Positions 7,583 through 14,515 are shown, counted from the first letter of the stretch. The stretch: 21,761 nucleotides of DNA from Nitrospinae bacterium CG11_big_fil_rev_8_21_14_0_20_56_8 (GCA_002796165.1 PCWF01000048.1:4569-26329); one strand, 5' to 3'. Notes: generated by a model not told the origin, from the sequence alone. Numbers and translations: made by a program.

Positions 7583-7682
7583 AGGGCACCTCTAAAAATC
7601 GCTTTTGGCCATGACCGTGCCCTTGATTTTCAAGGACGCGCGATCTGCCGGGACAAAAAATATCGAATTGTTAGAGGTCTCC
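7583..7682. repeat. Candidate MITE-like element with TTAA flanks
   Basis: A 100-bp segment starts AGGGCACCTCTAAAAAT and ends with the reverse complement of GGAGACCTCTAACAAT, sharing a core of ACCTCTAA (7588-7595, 7671-7678) plus flanking matches, about 13 of 16 positions. TTAA lies immediately outside on both sides (7579-7582 and 7683-7686), as a target-site duplication would. An internal hairpin CCTTGA-TTT-TCAAGG sits at 7621-7635. It encodes no protein. Only one copy is visible in this window, so mobility is inferred from the shape alone. Confidence 0.4.
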
Positions 7683-7695
7683 TTAATAAATATCG

Positions 7696-7709
7696 TATAA
7701 CTTGTTATA
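7696..7709. promoter_or_regulatory. 14-bp palindrome, possible operator
   Basis: TATAAC-TT-GTTATA is an inverted repeat with perfect 6-bp arms in the intergenic region upstream of the cytochrome gene. The size and symmetry would suit a dimeric repressor. It lies about 130 bp upstream of the candidate -35 box, so any link to that promoter is speculative. Confidence 0.3.
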
Positions 7710-7836
7710 AATAAGTGGAAAAAAATTTATTGCATGAGGAAGGTTGTGGATTCAGGTTTTGGGTTTTAGTTGACGGGTCATGATGTTTATCGTTTGAGCG
7801 GCCCGGCCGTGGATCGAGGCCAAATATACAACCCTT

Positions 7837-7866
7837 TTGATATTGACCGGATAGGGGTTTTATATT
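7837..7866 (+). promoter_or_regulatory. Sigma70-type promoter for the tetrahaem cytochrome gene
   Basis: TTGATA (7837-7842, 5/6) and TATATT (7861-7866, 5/6) are separated by 18 bp. Transcription would begin near 7873, giving a leader of about 50 nt before the ATG at 7922. A perfect TTGACA also occurs at 7885-7890 but has no -10 partner. Confidence 0.5.
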
Positions 7867-7921
7867 ATCCTTCCGAGGCTGTTTTTGACAATCACTTTAT
7901 CCCGTTGCTACCGAGGTCAGA

Positions 7922-8758
7922 ATGGTGAAAGCTCTGAGATTGTTGAGTTTGGTCTTGATATCCGTAGTTATGATTCTGGGCGGAGCCGGTGACGCCGACG
8001 CCAAGAAGAAGAAAATTCCTAAAAAGCCCAAATTCGTCGGCGCTGTCAAATGTAACGGTAGTTGTCATGATCCCTATTATCAAGCGTGGAAGGATTCCCC
8101 GCATGGCCATACCTACACCCTGCTGAAACCCGGTGAACGGGTTGAGGCCAAAAAGCGCGTGAAATTGGATCCGGAAAAGGACTACACCACGAATCCGCTT
8201 TGCCTCCGTTGCCACACGACGGGATATGGACAGAAGGGCGGGTTCCAACCGGCGGGGACAACCAACAAGAAGGGGAAGGATATCAGCTCCCCCATCGATC
8301 CCAAAGAGCCCAATCTCGAACAGGTGGGATGCGAGATGTGCCATTCCGTGGCCGGAGGCGGCCAATTCCGGGTGGTCATGAAGAACACCAAGGGCGATTT
8401 CAAGAAATCGGATACGGAGAAGTACGGTCAACGGTGGGATTACTCCAATGTTTGTACCCGGTGCCATACGCACCGGAACACTCCATTCCAGCCTACGGTC
8501 CACGACAAGTACAAGTTCAATTTTGAAGAACGGAAGGCCAAAGTTCACCAGATTGAAAAGTACTTTACCGAGGATAATCAGGATCAGAAGCTTGAGAAGA
8601 AGGAAGATCGCGCAAAGGAGGAAGGACAGACGCAAAAAACTCCCCTGCGCATTGAGGATTTCGAGATTGTCGAAGGAAAAATCAAGTTCAAGGAGGACAC
8701 TCTTCCGTATAAGTACGATAAAAAGAAAAAAGACGGTGTGTTCTTTTACAAGAAATAA
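7922..8758 (+). CDS. Secreted tetrahaem c-type cytochrome, cytochrome c554-like
   Basis: The 278-residue product has a Sec signal peptide (about 1-27, cleavage after ADA) and four haem attachment sites: CNGSCH at 44-49, CLRCH at 94-98, CEMCH at 137-141 and CTRCH at 178-182. The pattern after the first site (DPYYQAWKDSPHGHTYTLL) resembles the start of the cytochrome c554/c' family, whose members act as periplasmic electron carriers, so a periplasmic redox role is inferred. The first site is CX3CH, with one extra residue between the cysteines. Residues about 200-278 form a lysine- and glutamate-rich tail without haem sites. GAGG 5-8 nt before the ATG serves as the ribosome binding site. The gene is monocistronic, with its own promoter and a strong terminator. 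The electron partner cannot be told from the sequence. Confidence 0.85.
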   Translation: MVKALRLLSLVLISVVMILGGAGDADAKKKKIPKKPKFVGAVKCNGSCHDPYYQAWKDSPHGHTYTLLKPGERVEAKKRVKLDPEKDYTTNPLCLRCHTTGYGQKGGFQPAGTTNKKGKDISSPIDPKEPNLEQVGCEMCHSVAGGGQFRVVMKNTKGDFKKSDTEKYGQRWDYSNVCTRCHTHRNTPFQPTVHDKYKFNFEERKAKVHQIEKYFTEDNQDQKLEKKEDRAKEEGQTQKTPLRIEDFEIVEGKIKFKEDTLPYKYDKKKKDGVFFYKK

Positions 8759-8777
8759 ATTGCATTTCATCTGAGCA

Positions 8778-8816
8778 AGAGGTCGGGCCTTTCCGGGGCC
8801 TGACCTCTTTTTTTTT
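8778..8816 (+). terminator. Strong intrinsic terminator after the cytochrome gene
   Basis: AGAGGTC (8778-8784) pairs with GACCTCT (8802-8808). A G-T wobble and an inner GGCC/GGCC pairing extend the stem to about 12 bp around a 7-nt loop, and the stem runs directly into nine T residues (8808-8816). It separates the cytochrome from the UDP-glucose dehydrogenase gene. Confidence 0.9.
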
Positions 8817-8850
8817 CAATTTTTAAACCGCAGTTTCCGATACGGACAGG

Positions 8851-10236
8851 ATGACGGACACTAAGTTCACTAAAAAAATTGCGTGTATCGGGGCCGGATA
8901 CGTGGGTGGACCCACCATGGCCATCATTGCCAACAAGTGTCCCGATTACAAAGTCAGCGTTCTTGACATCAATAAAAAACGGATCGATGCCTGGAATTCC
9001 GACAAGCTCCCCATTTTCGAGTTGGGACTTAAAGAACGGGTGATGAAATCCCGCGGCAAAAACCTTTTTTATTCCACGGATCTGGATAAGGAAATCGACG
9101 CGGCAGACATCATTTTCGTTGCGGTCAACACTCCCACCAAAACCTTCGGCGAAGGAGCGGGGCGGGCCGCCGACCTGCAATTCATCGAAAAGACGGCGCG
9201 GCAGATCCGGGAAGTGGCGCGGAGCCATAAGATCGTGGTGGAAAAAAGCACCATTCCCGTGCGGGCGGCCGAAACGCTGGAAACCATCCTGCATTCCGGC
9301 TCCAATTCCGTTCACTTCGACGTCTTGTCCAATCCCGAATTTCTGGCCGAGGGAACGGCGGTACGCGATATGGAGGACCCTGACCGCGTCCTGATCGGGT
9401 CGAGAAATACCCCCGGGGGCCTCGCGGCGCGGGAAGAATTAGTCCGGATCTACCGGCATTGGGTCCCTCCGGAACGGATCCTCACCGCCAACCTCTGGAG
9501 TAGCGAGTTGTCCAAGCTGGTGTCCAACGCGTTTCTGGCCCAGCGAGTCTCGTCGATCAACAGCATTGCGGCTCTCTGCGAATCCACCGAAGCCGAAGTG
9601 AGCGAGGTGGCCCACGCGGTGGGGATGGACTCCCGTATTGGCGCGAAGTTCCTGAATGCCGGGGTGGGGTTCGGAGGCTCCTGTTTCCGAAAGGATATCC
9701 TCAACCTCGTTTACCTGTGCGAGCATTACAAGCTGGATCCCGTGGCGCGGTACTGGGAACAGGTCGTGGCGATCAACGATTACCAGATGGAGCGGTTTGT
9801 CAAACGGGTCCTGAGATCCATGTTCGACACCCTGGTCGATAAGAAAATCGCCGTATTCGGTTTTGCCTTCAAGCCCGATACCAGCGATACGCGGGACGCG
9901 CCCGCGATTTACATTTGCAGGCGGCTCCTGGAAGAACGGGCGAAACTGGCCATCACCGATCCGCATGCAATCGAGAATGCCCGAAAGGATCTTGAGGGAA
10001 TCGAAGGTAATTTCCATTTCGAGGAAGACCCGTACCGTGCGGTCCAGGGAGCCCACGCCGTTGCCTTGCTGACCGAGTGGGAACGGTTTGCTCAGCTGGA
10101 TTACCAGAAGATTTACGATTCCATGGAAAAACCCGCCTTCATCTTTGACGGAAGAAACCTGTTGAATCACCAGAAACTCCACGAGATGGGATTCAATGTG
10201 TACCCGCTCGGCAAACCCGCCCTGCATCATTTCTGA
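8851..10236 (+). CDS. ugd: UDP-glucose 6-dehydrogenase, long animal-type form
   Basis: This enzyme oxidises UDP-glucose to UDP-glucuronate with two NAD+, feeding surface polysaccharides and other glycans. The 461-residue protein has the N-terminal NAD-binding GAGYVGGPT motif (14-22), VAVNTPTKTFGEGAGRAADL (90-109), the SNPEFLAEG block (160-168), K222 in ELSKLVSNAFLAQR, catalytic C278 in GFGGSCFRKD (273-282), and the C-terminal FGFAFKPDTSDTRDAP block. The stretch around C278 (SCFRKDILNLVYLCE...VARYWEQVVAINDYQ) resembles animal and plant enzymes more than short bacterial Ugd proteins. The ATG has only a weak GGACAGG upstream. No glycosyltransferase or polysaccharide gene is adjacent, so its product's destination is unknown. 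Confidence 0.95.
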   Translation: MTDTKFTKKIACIGAGYVGGPTMAIIANKCPDYKVSVLDINKKRIDAWNSDKLPIFELGLKERVMKSRGKNLFYSTDLDKEIDAADIIFVAVNTPTKTFGEGAGRAADLQFIEKTARQIREVARSHKIVVEKSTIPVRAAETLETILHSGSNSVHFDVLSNPEFLAEGTAVRDMEDPDRVLIGSRNTPGGLAAREELVRIYRHWVPPERILTANLWSSELSKLVSNAFLAQRVSSINSIAALCESTEAEVSEVAHAVGMDSRIGAKFLNAGVGFGGSCFRKDILNLVYLCEHYKLDPVARYWEQVVAINDYQMERFVKRVLRSMFDTLVDKKIAVFGFAFKPDTSDTRDAPAIYICRRLLEERAKLAITDPHAIENARKDLEGIEGNFHFEEDPYRAVQGAHAVALLTEWERFAQLDYQKIYDSMEKPAFIFDGRNLLNHQKLHEMGFNVYPLGKPALHHF

Positions 10237-10309
10237 TCCCGTTCCCGTCCGGAAAAATCAAAGCCGAAAATCAAGTCTGGCGCGCTTCGCCCGGTCAGGA
10301 GAGCGTCGT

Positions 10310-10585
10310 TCAATAACCCGTCTGCGGAGTGGGTAATTCGGGCCCCTTGTGGCAGAAGGTGCAATCGGTCATGGGACGGTGCGGCATGATGGGCGCCCCC
10401 GAGGGACTTTCCACGTGGCACTTGAGGCAGGTGGAGGTGGAGAGCGGACCCAGGTGGGCGGGAATGGGCCGCAGGGCCGGGGCGGCGGTGAGAAAGCCAT
10501 AAACGATCGTGCCGACGGTGACGACGCCGATCAGGGCCATGAAACGGAAGAAGGTTTTTTGTCCCTTGTTCTTTTTTTCGGCCAT
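10310..10585 (-). CDS. Small membrane-anchored dihaem c-type protein, NapB-like spacing
   Basis: The 91-residue product has a basic N-terminus, one uncleaved-looking membrane segment (about 12-34), and two haem sites, CLKCH (53-57) and CTFCH (75-79), 22 residues apart. H44 and H69 are candidate distal ligands. The arrangement CxxCH...GAP-x-MPH...C-x-x-C-H recalls the dihaem NapB subunit of periplasmic nitrate reductase, but this protein is shorter and no nap gene is nearby. The frame is open farther upstream inside ridA. I chose the ATG at 10585 because the membrane anchor follows directly and AGGGAGG (10599-10605) lies 13 nt before it, overlapping the ridA stop. The likely role is membrane-bound electron transfer in the periplasm. 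Confidence 0.8.
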   Translation of the reverse strand: MAEKKNKGQKTFFRFMALIGVVTVGTIVYGFLTAAPALRPIPAHLGPLSTSTCLKCHVESPSGAPIMPHRPMTDCTFCHKGPELPTPQTGY

Positions 10586-10604
10586 GTGGATCGTGAAGCC
10601 TCCC

Positions 10605-10991
10605 TCAGGCGCTGAATGACGCGATGGCGTCGATCTCGACCCGGGCGCCTTTAGGGAGCGCGGCGACCTGGACACAGGCCCGGGCGGGCTTGCTCCGGGC
10701 GAAATATTTTTCGTAAACCCCGTTCATCCGCGAAAAATCCCCGAGGTCGGCCAGGTACACGGTGGTCTTGACCACATGTCCCAGACTGAGCCCCGCGGCC
10801 TCAAGAATTGCCTTCAGGTTGTCCAGAGTGCGCTCGGTTTCCTGCTCGATGTCCCCCGCCAAAAATCGCCCCGTGGCCGGATCCAGGGCGATTTGTCCGG
10901 AAGTGAACACCAGGTCCCCAATCCGGACCCCCTGCTCGTAGGGACCGATGGCGGCGGGCGCGTTTTCAGTATGGATGCGTTGCTTGGCCAT
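10605..10991 (-). CDS. ridA: RidA/YjgF-family reactive enamine/imine deaminase
   Basis: RidA hydrolyses reactive 2-aminoacrylate and related enamines/imines made by PLP enzymes such as threonine dehydratase. The 128-residue product is full length for the family. It has the FTSGQIALDP block (29-38), the central LKAILEAAGLSLGHVVKTTVYL stretch (59-80), and the conserved KPARACVQVAALPKGARVEIDAIA end, with the substrate-binding arginine (R104) and the glutamate at E119. The ATG at 10991 has a good GGAGGAG about 5 nt upstream. The frame is open further upstream, but the family start and the ribosome binding site settle it. It lies 44 nt after recO and 19 nt before the dihaem gene, likely in one transcript. 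Confidence 0.95.
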   Translation of the reverse strand: MAKQRIHTENAPAAIGPYEQGVRIGDLVFTSGQIALDPATGRFLAGDIEQETERTLDNLKAILEAAGLSLGHVVKTTVYLADLGDFSRMNGVYEKYFARSKPARACVQVAALPKGARVEIDAIASFSA

Positions 10992-11035
10992 GGTGCTCCT
11001 CCAGGATAAAACCGAATTTAAGGCGCCTGCCGTGA

Positions 11036-11791
11036 TTACACCAGCGCCATGTTTTTGATGAAAGCATAGGTGCGGAGTTCCCTTCCCAAATGCGCCAGGA
11101 CCATCCGCCGAGTGATGGCCCCGATTTCCTCCTCCATGCCCCGGGGAAATTTCAACCGGGAACTGTTCCGGATCTCGATGGACAACATTCGCCGCAGGGT
11201 GTTGAGCGTTCCCGGCGTGATGCGCGTCTCGGGCTGATATTTCCGCGTGCAGGGTCCGCACAGGACCCCTTTCCTCAAAAAGCTGAATCCCAACTCTCCC
11301 GGTCCGGGATCCAGCTTGCAGGAGATGCACAGATCCAGCCGGGGAGTGTACCCCAGCCCGGCCATGATCCTCAATTCAAACAAACGGCAAAGAGGTTCCA
11401 GGTCATTCCCTTCCTGCAGGGTCTCCAGACCTTCCAGAAGCAGGTCGAACAACTGAGGTTCGGGATGGCCCTCCGTCACCAGGGAGTCTATCAGTTCCAC
11501 GAAATAAAGGCCCCGGTAGAGTTTGTCCAGATTTTCCCGGATGTGTTGAAACGACTTCCGGATATCCGCCTGGTTCAGCTGATAGAGCGTTTGATATTCC
11601 TTGCCGAAATAAAGGATGTGAACGTAGGACAAGGGTTCGAGCGAAGCCCCGAAGCGGCTCTTCATGCGGCGGGCCGATTTGGCGACGCATTTGATCTTGC
11701 CGAACTTTTCGGTCATCAGCGTCACCAGCTTGTCCTTTTCCCCTAGGTCCATGCTTCTGAGCACGATTCCCGGGGTTTTATATAATCCCAT
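11036..11791 (-). CDS. recO: DNA repair protein RecO
   Basis: RecO works with RecR (and RecF) to load RecA on SSB-covered DNA and anneals complementary strands. The 251-residue protein begins with the OB-fold part (MGLYKTPGIVLRSMDLGEKDKL...), has the LYFGKEYQTLYQ stretch, a helical middle, and a zinc-binding four-cysteine site C155-x2-C158...C178-x2-C181. The start at 11791 is inside the last codons of ogt (14-nt overlap). A longer in-frame extension upstream does not match the family and is rejected. The overlap suggests translational coupling to ogt. Confidence 0.93.
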   Translation of the reverse strand: MGLYKTPGIVLRSMDLGEKDKLVTLMTEKFGKIKCVAKSARRMKSRFGASLEPLSYVHILYFGKEYQTLYQLNQADIRKSFQHIRENLDKLYRGLYFVELIDSLVTEGHPEPQLFDLLLEGLETLQEGNDLEPLCRLFELRIMAGLGYTPRLDLCISCKLDPGPGELGFSFLRKGVLCGPCTRKYQPETRITPGTLNTLRRMLSIEIRNSSRLKFPRGMEEEIGAITRRMVLAHLGRELRTYAFIKNMALV

Positions 11792-12326
11792 GCGTTTTGT
11801 GTTCCAGGTCGAGGAGGAACCGCTTGATGTCGAGTCCGCCCGTGTAGCCTCCCAGCTCTCCATTGTCACGGATCACCCGGTGGCAGGGAATAAGGATGGG
11901 GATGGGATTTCGACCATTGGCGTTGCCGGCGGCCCGGTAGGCGCTGGGACGGCCAACCGCTTGCGCCAGCCAGCGGTAGCTCCGGGTCTGTCCGTAGGGG
12001 ATGGTGCCCAGCCGACGCCAGATGCCTTGCTGGAAGGGAGTTCCCGCACCTAGGTCCAGCCGGCATTGGAAGCGGTCCAGCTTGCCCCGGAAATACCGGT
12101 CGAATTGACGGACAAGGTCCCGGAATTCCGTCGTGCGTTTCAGCGGGACGAGGCCGGGATAATTTGCCGCAAGATCATCGAGAAATTCCGCTTCGCCGGT
12201 CAAACGCAACCGGACACGGCAAATGCCCTTGTTCGTGGCCGCCAATCCTCCCATTCCCAGCGGCGTGGGAAAAAAAGTGTAGTGAAGGGAAACCGGGGAT
12301 CGGGACGGTACGGATAATTTGCGCAT
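11778..12326 (-). CDS. ogt: Methylated-DNA--protein-cysteine methyltransferase
   Basis: This suicide enzyme moves the alkyl group from O6-alkylguanine to its own cysteine. The 182-residue product carries the acceptor C148 in the PCHR motif (IPILIPCHRVI, 142-152), the helix-turn-helix-like segment TPFQQGIWRRLGTIPYGQTRSY (96-117) with the arginine finger in the AYRAAGNANGRNP region (129-141), and the C-terminal GGYTGGLDIKRFLLDLE block. The start ATG at 12326 has no obvious ribosome binding site. It lies 2 nt after the stop of a small upstream ORF, so coupling is possible. The end overlaps recO by 14 nt, giving a small DNA-repair pair. Ogt versus Ada-C type cannot be told, but no AdaA domain is present. 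Confidence 0.93.
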   Translation of the reverse strand: MRKLSVPSRSPVSLHYTFFPTPLGMGGLAATNKGICRVRLRLTGEAEFLDDLAANYPGLVPLKRTTEFRDLVRQFDRYFRGKLDRFQCRLDLGAGTPFQQGIWRRLGTIPYGQTRSYRWLAQAVGRPSAYRAAGNANGRNPIPILIPCHRVIRDNGELGGYTGGLDIKRFLLDLEHKTHGII

Positions 12327-12328
12327 GG

Positions 12329-12619
12329 TCAGAGACTATTCCGGGCCATGGAGATCGCGTCCTGGATCGGCGCGTCGATCCCAATGGCTTCAGTTGCGAA
12401 GGCGAAAGACCGGATCATCCGGCCCGTCACGGTGAACGTCAGGTCCCGTTGTGCTACGATTGATCCGGGGGGGACACCGCCCAGTTGTTTGAAGAACGTT
12501 CTGCGGTCCACAATCAGCTTTTCGATGGATTGGAAGATCTCTCTTGACCGGTTTGGGCCGGTTTTTATAAGGATAGCAGAAGGGTTTTGGCGATGTAAAA
12601 TATATTTCAAAAATTTCAA
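12329..12619 (-). CDS. Small unknown ORF between dctM and ogt
   Basis: An open frame of up to 96 codons fits exactly between dctM (4 nt after its stop) and ogt (2 nt before its ATG). There is no ATG start: the first possible start is TTG at 12619 and an internal GTG lies at 12511. The protein matches nothing I recognise. The part after the GTG reads VDRRTFFKQLGG, which resembles a twin-arginine motif but lacks the hydrophobic stretch that should follow. The tight spacing favours a real gene. The AT-rich beginning, the lack of a good start, and the promoter-like elements inside it favour a leader region of ogt instead. Confidence 0.35.
   Translation of the reverse strand: MKFLKYILHRQNPSAILIKTGPNRSREIFQSIEKLIVDRRTFFKQLGGVPPGSIVAQRDLTFTVTGRMIRSFAFATEAIGIDAPIQDAISMARNSL
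12547..12562. other. Small inverted repeat upstream of ogt
   Basis: ACCGG (12547-12551) and CCGGT (12558-12562) form a 5-bp stem with a 6-nt loop. On the plus strand it is followed by TTTT, but no plus-strand gene ends nearby. On the minus strand it would lie in the ogt leader. Confidence 0.25.
12570..12599 (-). promoter_or_regulatory. Possible promoter for the ogt-recO-ridA run
   Basis: Read on the minus strand, TTTACA (12599-12594, 5/6 to the -35 consensus) and TATCCT (12575-12570, 4/6) are 18 bp apart in a locally AT-rich segment. It would allow transcription of the repair genes independently of the transporter genes. If used, the TTG at 12619 would not be on that transcript. Confidence 0.3.
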
Positions 12620-12623
12620 TGAG

Positions 12624-13898
12624 TTAACGGTTCAATACGTGCACCAGGTACAGGCTGAGAGAAGGGAGGTAGGTGATCAGGAAAAGTCCGGCCAGACGCA
12701 AGCCCAGAAAGGGCAGGGTTGCCCGGTACAATTTCACCACCGGTTCCTCGAACCGTGAGCTGGCAATGAACAAGTTGATCCCCACGGGCGGGGTGGAATA
12801 GCCGATCTCCAGGTTGGTCAGGAAGATGATCCCGAGGTGGATCATGTCCACGCCGAAACTTTGCGCAATGGGGAGGACCAGCGGCACGACCACGATGATG
12901 GCGGAGAAGATATCCATCATGCATCCCACGATCAGGAGAAAGACGTTGAGGAGCATCAGGAAGGTCAGACGATCCTCGATATGGATTTTCATGATCTCCA
13001 GGATTTTCATGGGAACCTGCTCGTCGATCAGGTAATTGGTGAACCCCATGGCGGTGCCAAGGATGATGATGATCGACCCGACCAAAACCATGCTGTCCCG
13101 CATCAGGCGCGGGAGATCGCGGAAGGGATGAAGCTCCCGGTGCATGATTCCCTGGATGAAGACCACGTAGACCACCGTGACGGCGGCCGCTTCGGTGATG
13201 GTGAATATTCCTCCGTAGATGCCGAACAGAATGACGAAGGGAAGCGGAATTTCCCACGCCGCCTCACGCAAGGCCGCCCGCGCTTCGGTGCCGTCGAACG
13301 GCCGGGAATGGATGTGAAACGTCCGGCTCCGGACGATGCTGTAGGCCCCGATGATCGCGATCATGAGGCTTCCGGGAACGATTCCCGCCAGGAACAATTG
13401 ATCCACGTTCACCTGCGCCACGATGGCGTACAGGATCAGGGGTAGGGAGGGGGGGAACAGAAGGCCCAGGCTTCCCGACGAGGTCATGAGTCCCAGCGAG
13501 AATTTTTCGCCGTACCGCTCCTGGATCATGAGCGGATAAAGGAGTCCGCCCAGCGCGATGATCGTGACCCCGGACGCACCGGTGAACGCGGTAAAAAAAG
13601 CGCAGGCGACGAGGACCACCAGCGGAATCCCACCCGGCATGCCCCCCAGGAAGGCCCTCGAAAGGCGGGTGAGACGCTGGGGGGTTTTGCCGTCGGCCAG
13701 GACGAATCCGGCGAAGGTGAACAGGGGAATGGCGATGAGCGTGGGGGCGCTCGCGACCCGGTACAACTCGATAAATATCGCCGCGGCATCGATGTCCGCC
13801 TGGTGAAAGGAAAGCAGGGCCACCAGGCCGATGATGGCATAAAGCGGGGTCCCCATGAATGCCAGGACGATGATCCCAAAAACGATCGGCAGGGTCAT
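12624..13898 (-). CDS. dctM: TRAP transporter large permease, DctM family
   Basis: DctM is the main membrane subunit of tripartite ATP-independent periplasmic transporters, which take up carboxylates and related solutes using an ion gradient. The 424-residue product is full length, with about a dozen hydrophobic segments. It shows typical blocks such as AIPLFTFAGFVLADG, GGMPGGIPLVVLVACAFFTAFTGASGVT, LGLLFPPSLPLILYA, and near the end the NLEIGYSTPPVGINLFI segment. The ATG at 13898 overlaps the dctQ stop by 4 nt (ATGA). The frame is open upstream, but that part overlaps dctQ and is not family-like. No DctP solute-binding protein is present in this cluster, so the substrate is unknown. Confidence 0.94.
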   Translation of the reverse strand: MTLPIVFGIIVLAFMGTPLYAIIGLVALLSFHQADIDAAAIFIELYRVASAPTLIAIPLFTFAGFVLADGKTPQRLTRLSRAFLGGMPGGIPLVVLVACAFFTAFTGASGVTIIALGGLLYPLMIQERYGEKFSLGLMTSSGSLGLLFPPSLPLILYAIVAQVNVDQLFLAGIVPGSLMIAIIGAYSIVRSRTFHIHSRPFDGTEARAALREAAWEIPLPFVILFGIYGGIFTITEAAAVTVVYVVFIQGIMHRELHPFRDLPRLMRDSMVLVGSIIIILGTAMGFTNYLIDEQVPMKILEIMKIHIEDRLTFLMLLNVFLLIVGCMMDIFSAIIVVVPLVLPIAQSFGVDMIHLGIIFLTNLEIGYSTPPVGINLFIASSRFEEPVVKLYRATLPFLGLRLAGLFLITYLPSLSLYLVHVLNR

Positions 13899-14389
13899 GA
13901 GGCTCCGGACGGGTTCGGCGGAAACAGGGTGGAAATCCCGTTCAGCAGGCAACGCAGGGAGATGATGACCATGCCGTAGGGCAGGATGAGTTGGAACCAC
14001 CAGACGGGAAAGTTGAGAAAAAGGACCGACTCGGCCTCGCGTTCGAATTCAACGAACCGCCACGCCGCGTGGGCCAGAAATCCGCTGATGATCCCCGCCG
14101 CGAAATGAGTCAGCGCACGCAAGGGCGGGTGCCAGCGGCGCGGAAGCAGGATCGGCAACAGGTCGATGGAAATGTGGCGGTTTTCCCTCGTCGCCAGGGA
14201 GGCCCCAAGAAACCCGACCCACAGGACCATTTGCCGAAGAAAAATGTCCGCCCATAAAATCCCGCTGTTGAACACATTTCTCAGGATCACCTGGCCGAAT
14301 GAAAGAACGATCATGGTCAGGAGCACCACGAGGACCAGCCAGGACTCGATTCTGCCGATCCAATCCTCGACTTTTTGTATAGTTTTCAT
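13895..14389 (-). CDS. dctQ: TRAP transporter small permease, DctQ family
   Basis: DctQ is the four-helix partner of DctM in the inner membrane. The 164-residue product has four hydrophobic segments (about 16-36, 48-68, 92-112 and 128-150). The family signature lies around residues 26-66, with VILRNVFN, WADIFLRQMVLWVGFLGASLATRENRHI. It starts with ATG at 14389 without a clear ribosome binding site, and its end overlaps dctM by 4 nt. It is the first gene of the minus-strand run and is divergent from the SUMF1-domain gene across a 168-bp gap. Confidence 0.93.
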   Translation of the reverse strand: MKTIQKVEDWIGRIESWLVLVVLLTMIVLSFGQVILRNVFNSGILWADIFLRQMVLWVGFLGASLATRENRHISIDLLPILLPRRWHPPLRALTHFAAGIISGFLAHAAWRFVEFEREAESVLFLNFPVWWFQLILPYGMVIISLRCLLNGISTLFPPNPSGAS

Positions 14390-14509
14390 AGGTGATATCT
14401 CAGGAGTCGCTGGCTTGATTCCGTATCACAGTCGGTGCTGGCTGAAAGGGCCGGGGACGGGCGACGGTTTGCCCGGTAAAGAGGGTGGGGAATACACCCC
14501 GATTTTCTG

Positions 14510-14515
14510 TATAAT
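14510..14515 (+). promoter_or_regulatory. -10 box upstream of the SUMF1-domain gene
   Basis: A perfect TATAAT lies 42 nt before the ATG at 14558. No -35 consensus is found at 16-18 bp. Instead the position holds a GGGTG/CACCC inverted repeat (14483-14487, 14495-14499), which could be an activator or repressor site. Confidence 0.35.

Larger units (their letters stand above)
7546..7836. other. Gene-free region between queA and the cytochrome gene
   Basis: The region holds no supported ORF. It contains a candidate 100-bp inverted-repeat element (7583-7682), a palindrome (7696-7709) and AT-rich DNA to about 7740. The promoters of queA (minus) and of the cytochrome gene (plus) must lie here. I found a good candidate only for the latter. 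Confidence 0.5.

Noticed and set aside
7611..7700. 29-codon ORF inside the candidate repeat element
   Set aside because: It has no ribosome binding site and no recognisable product, and the inverted-repeat structure explains the sequence better.
10279..10292. GGCG/CGCC hairpin between the convergent ugd and dihaem genes as a terminator
   Set aside because: The stem is only 4 bp and has no T-tract on either side.
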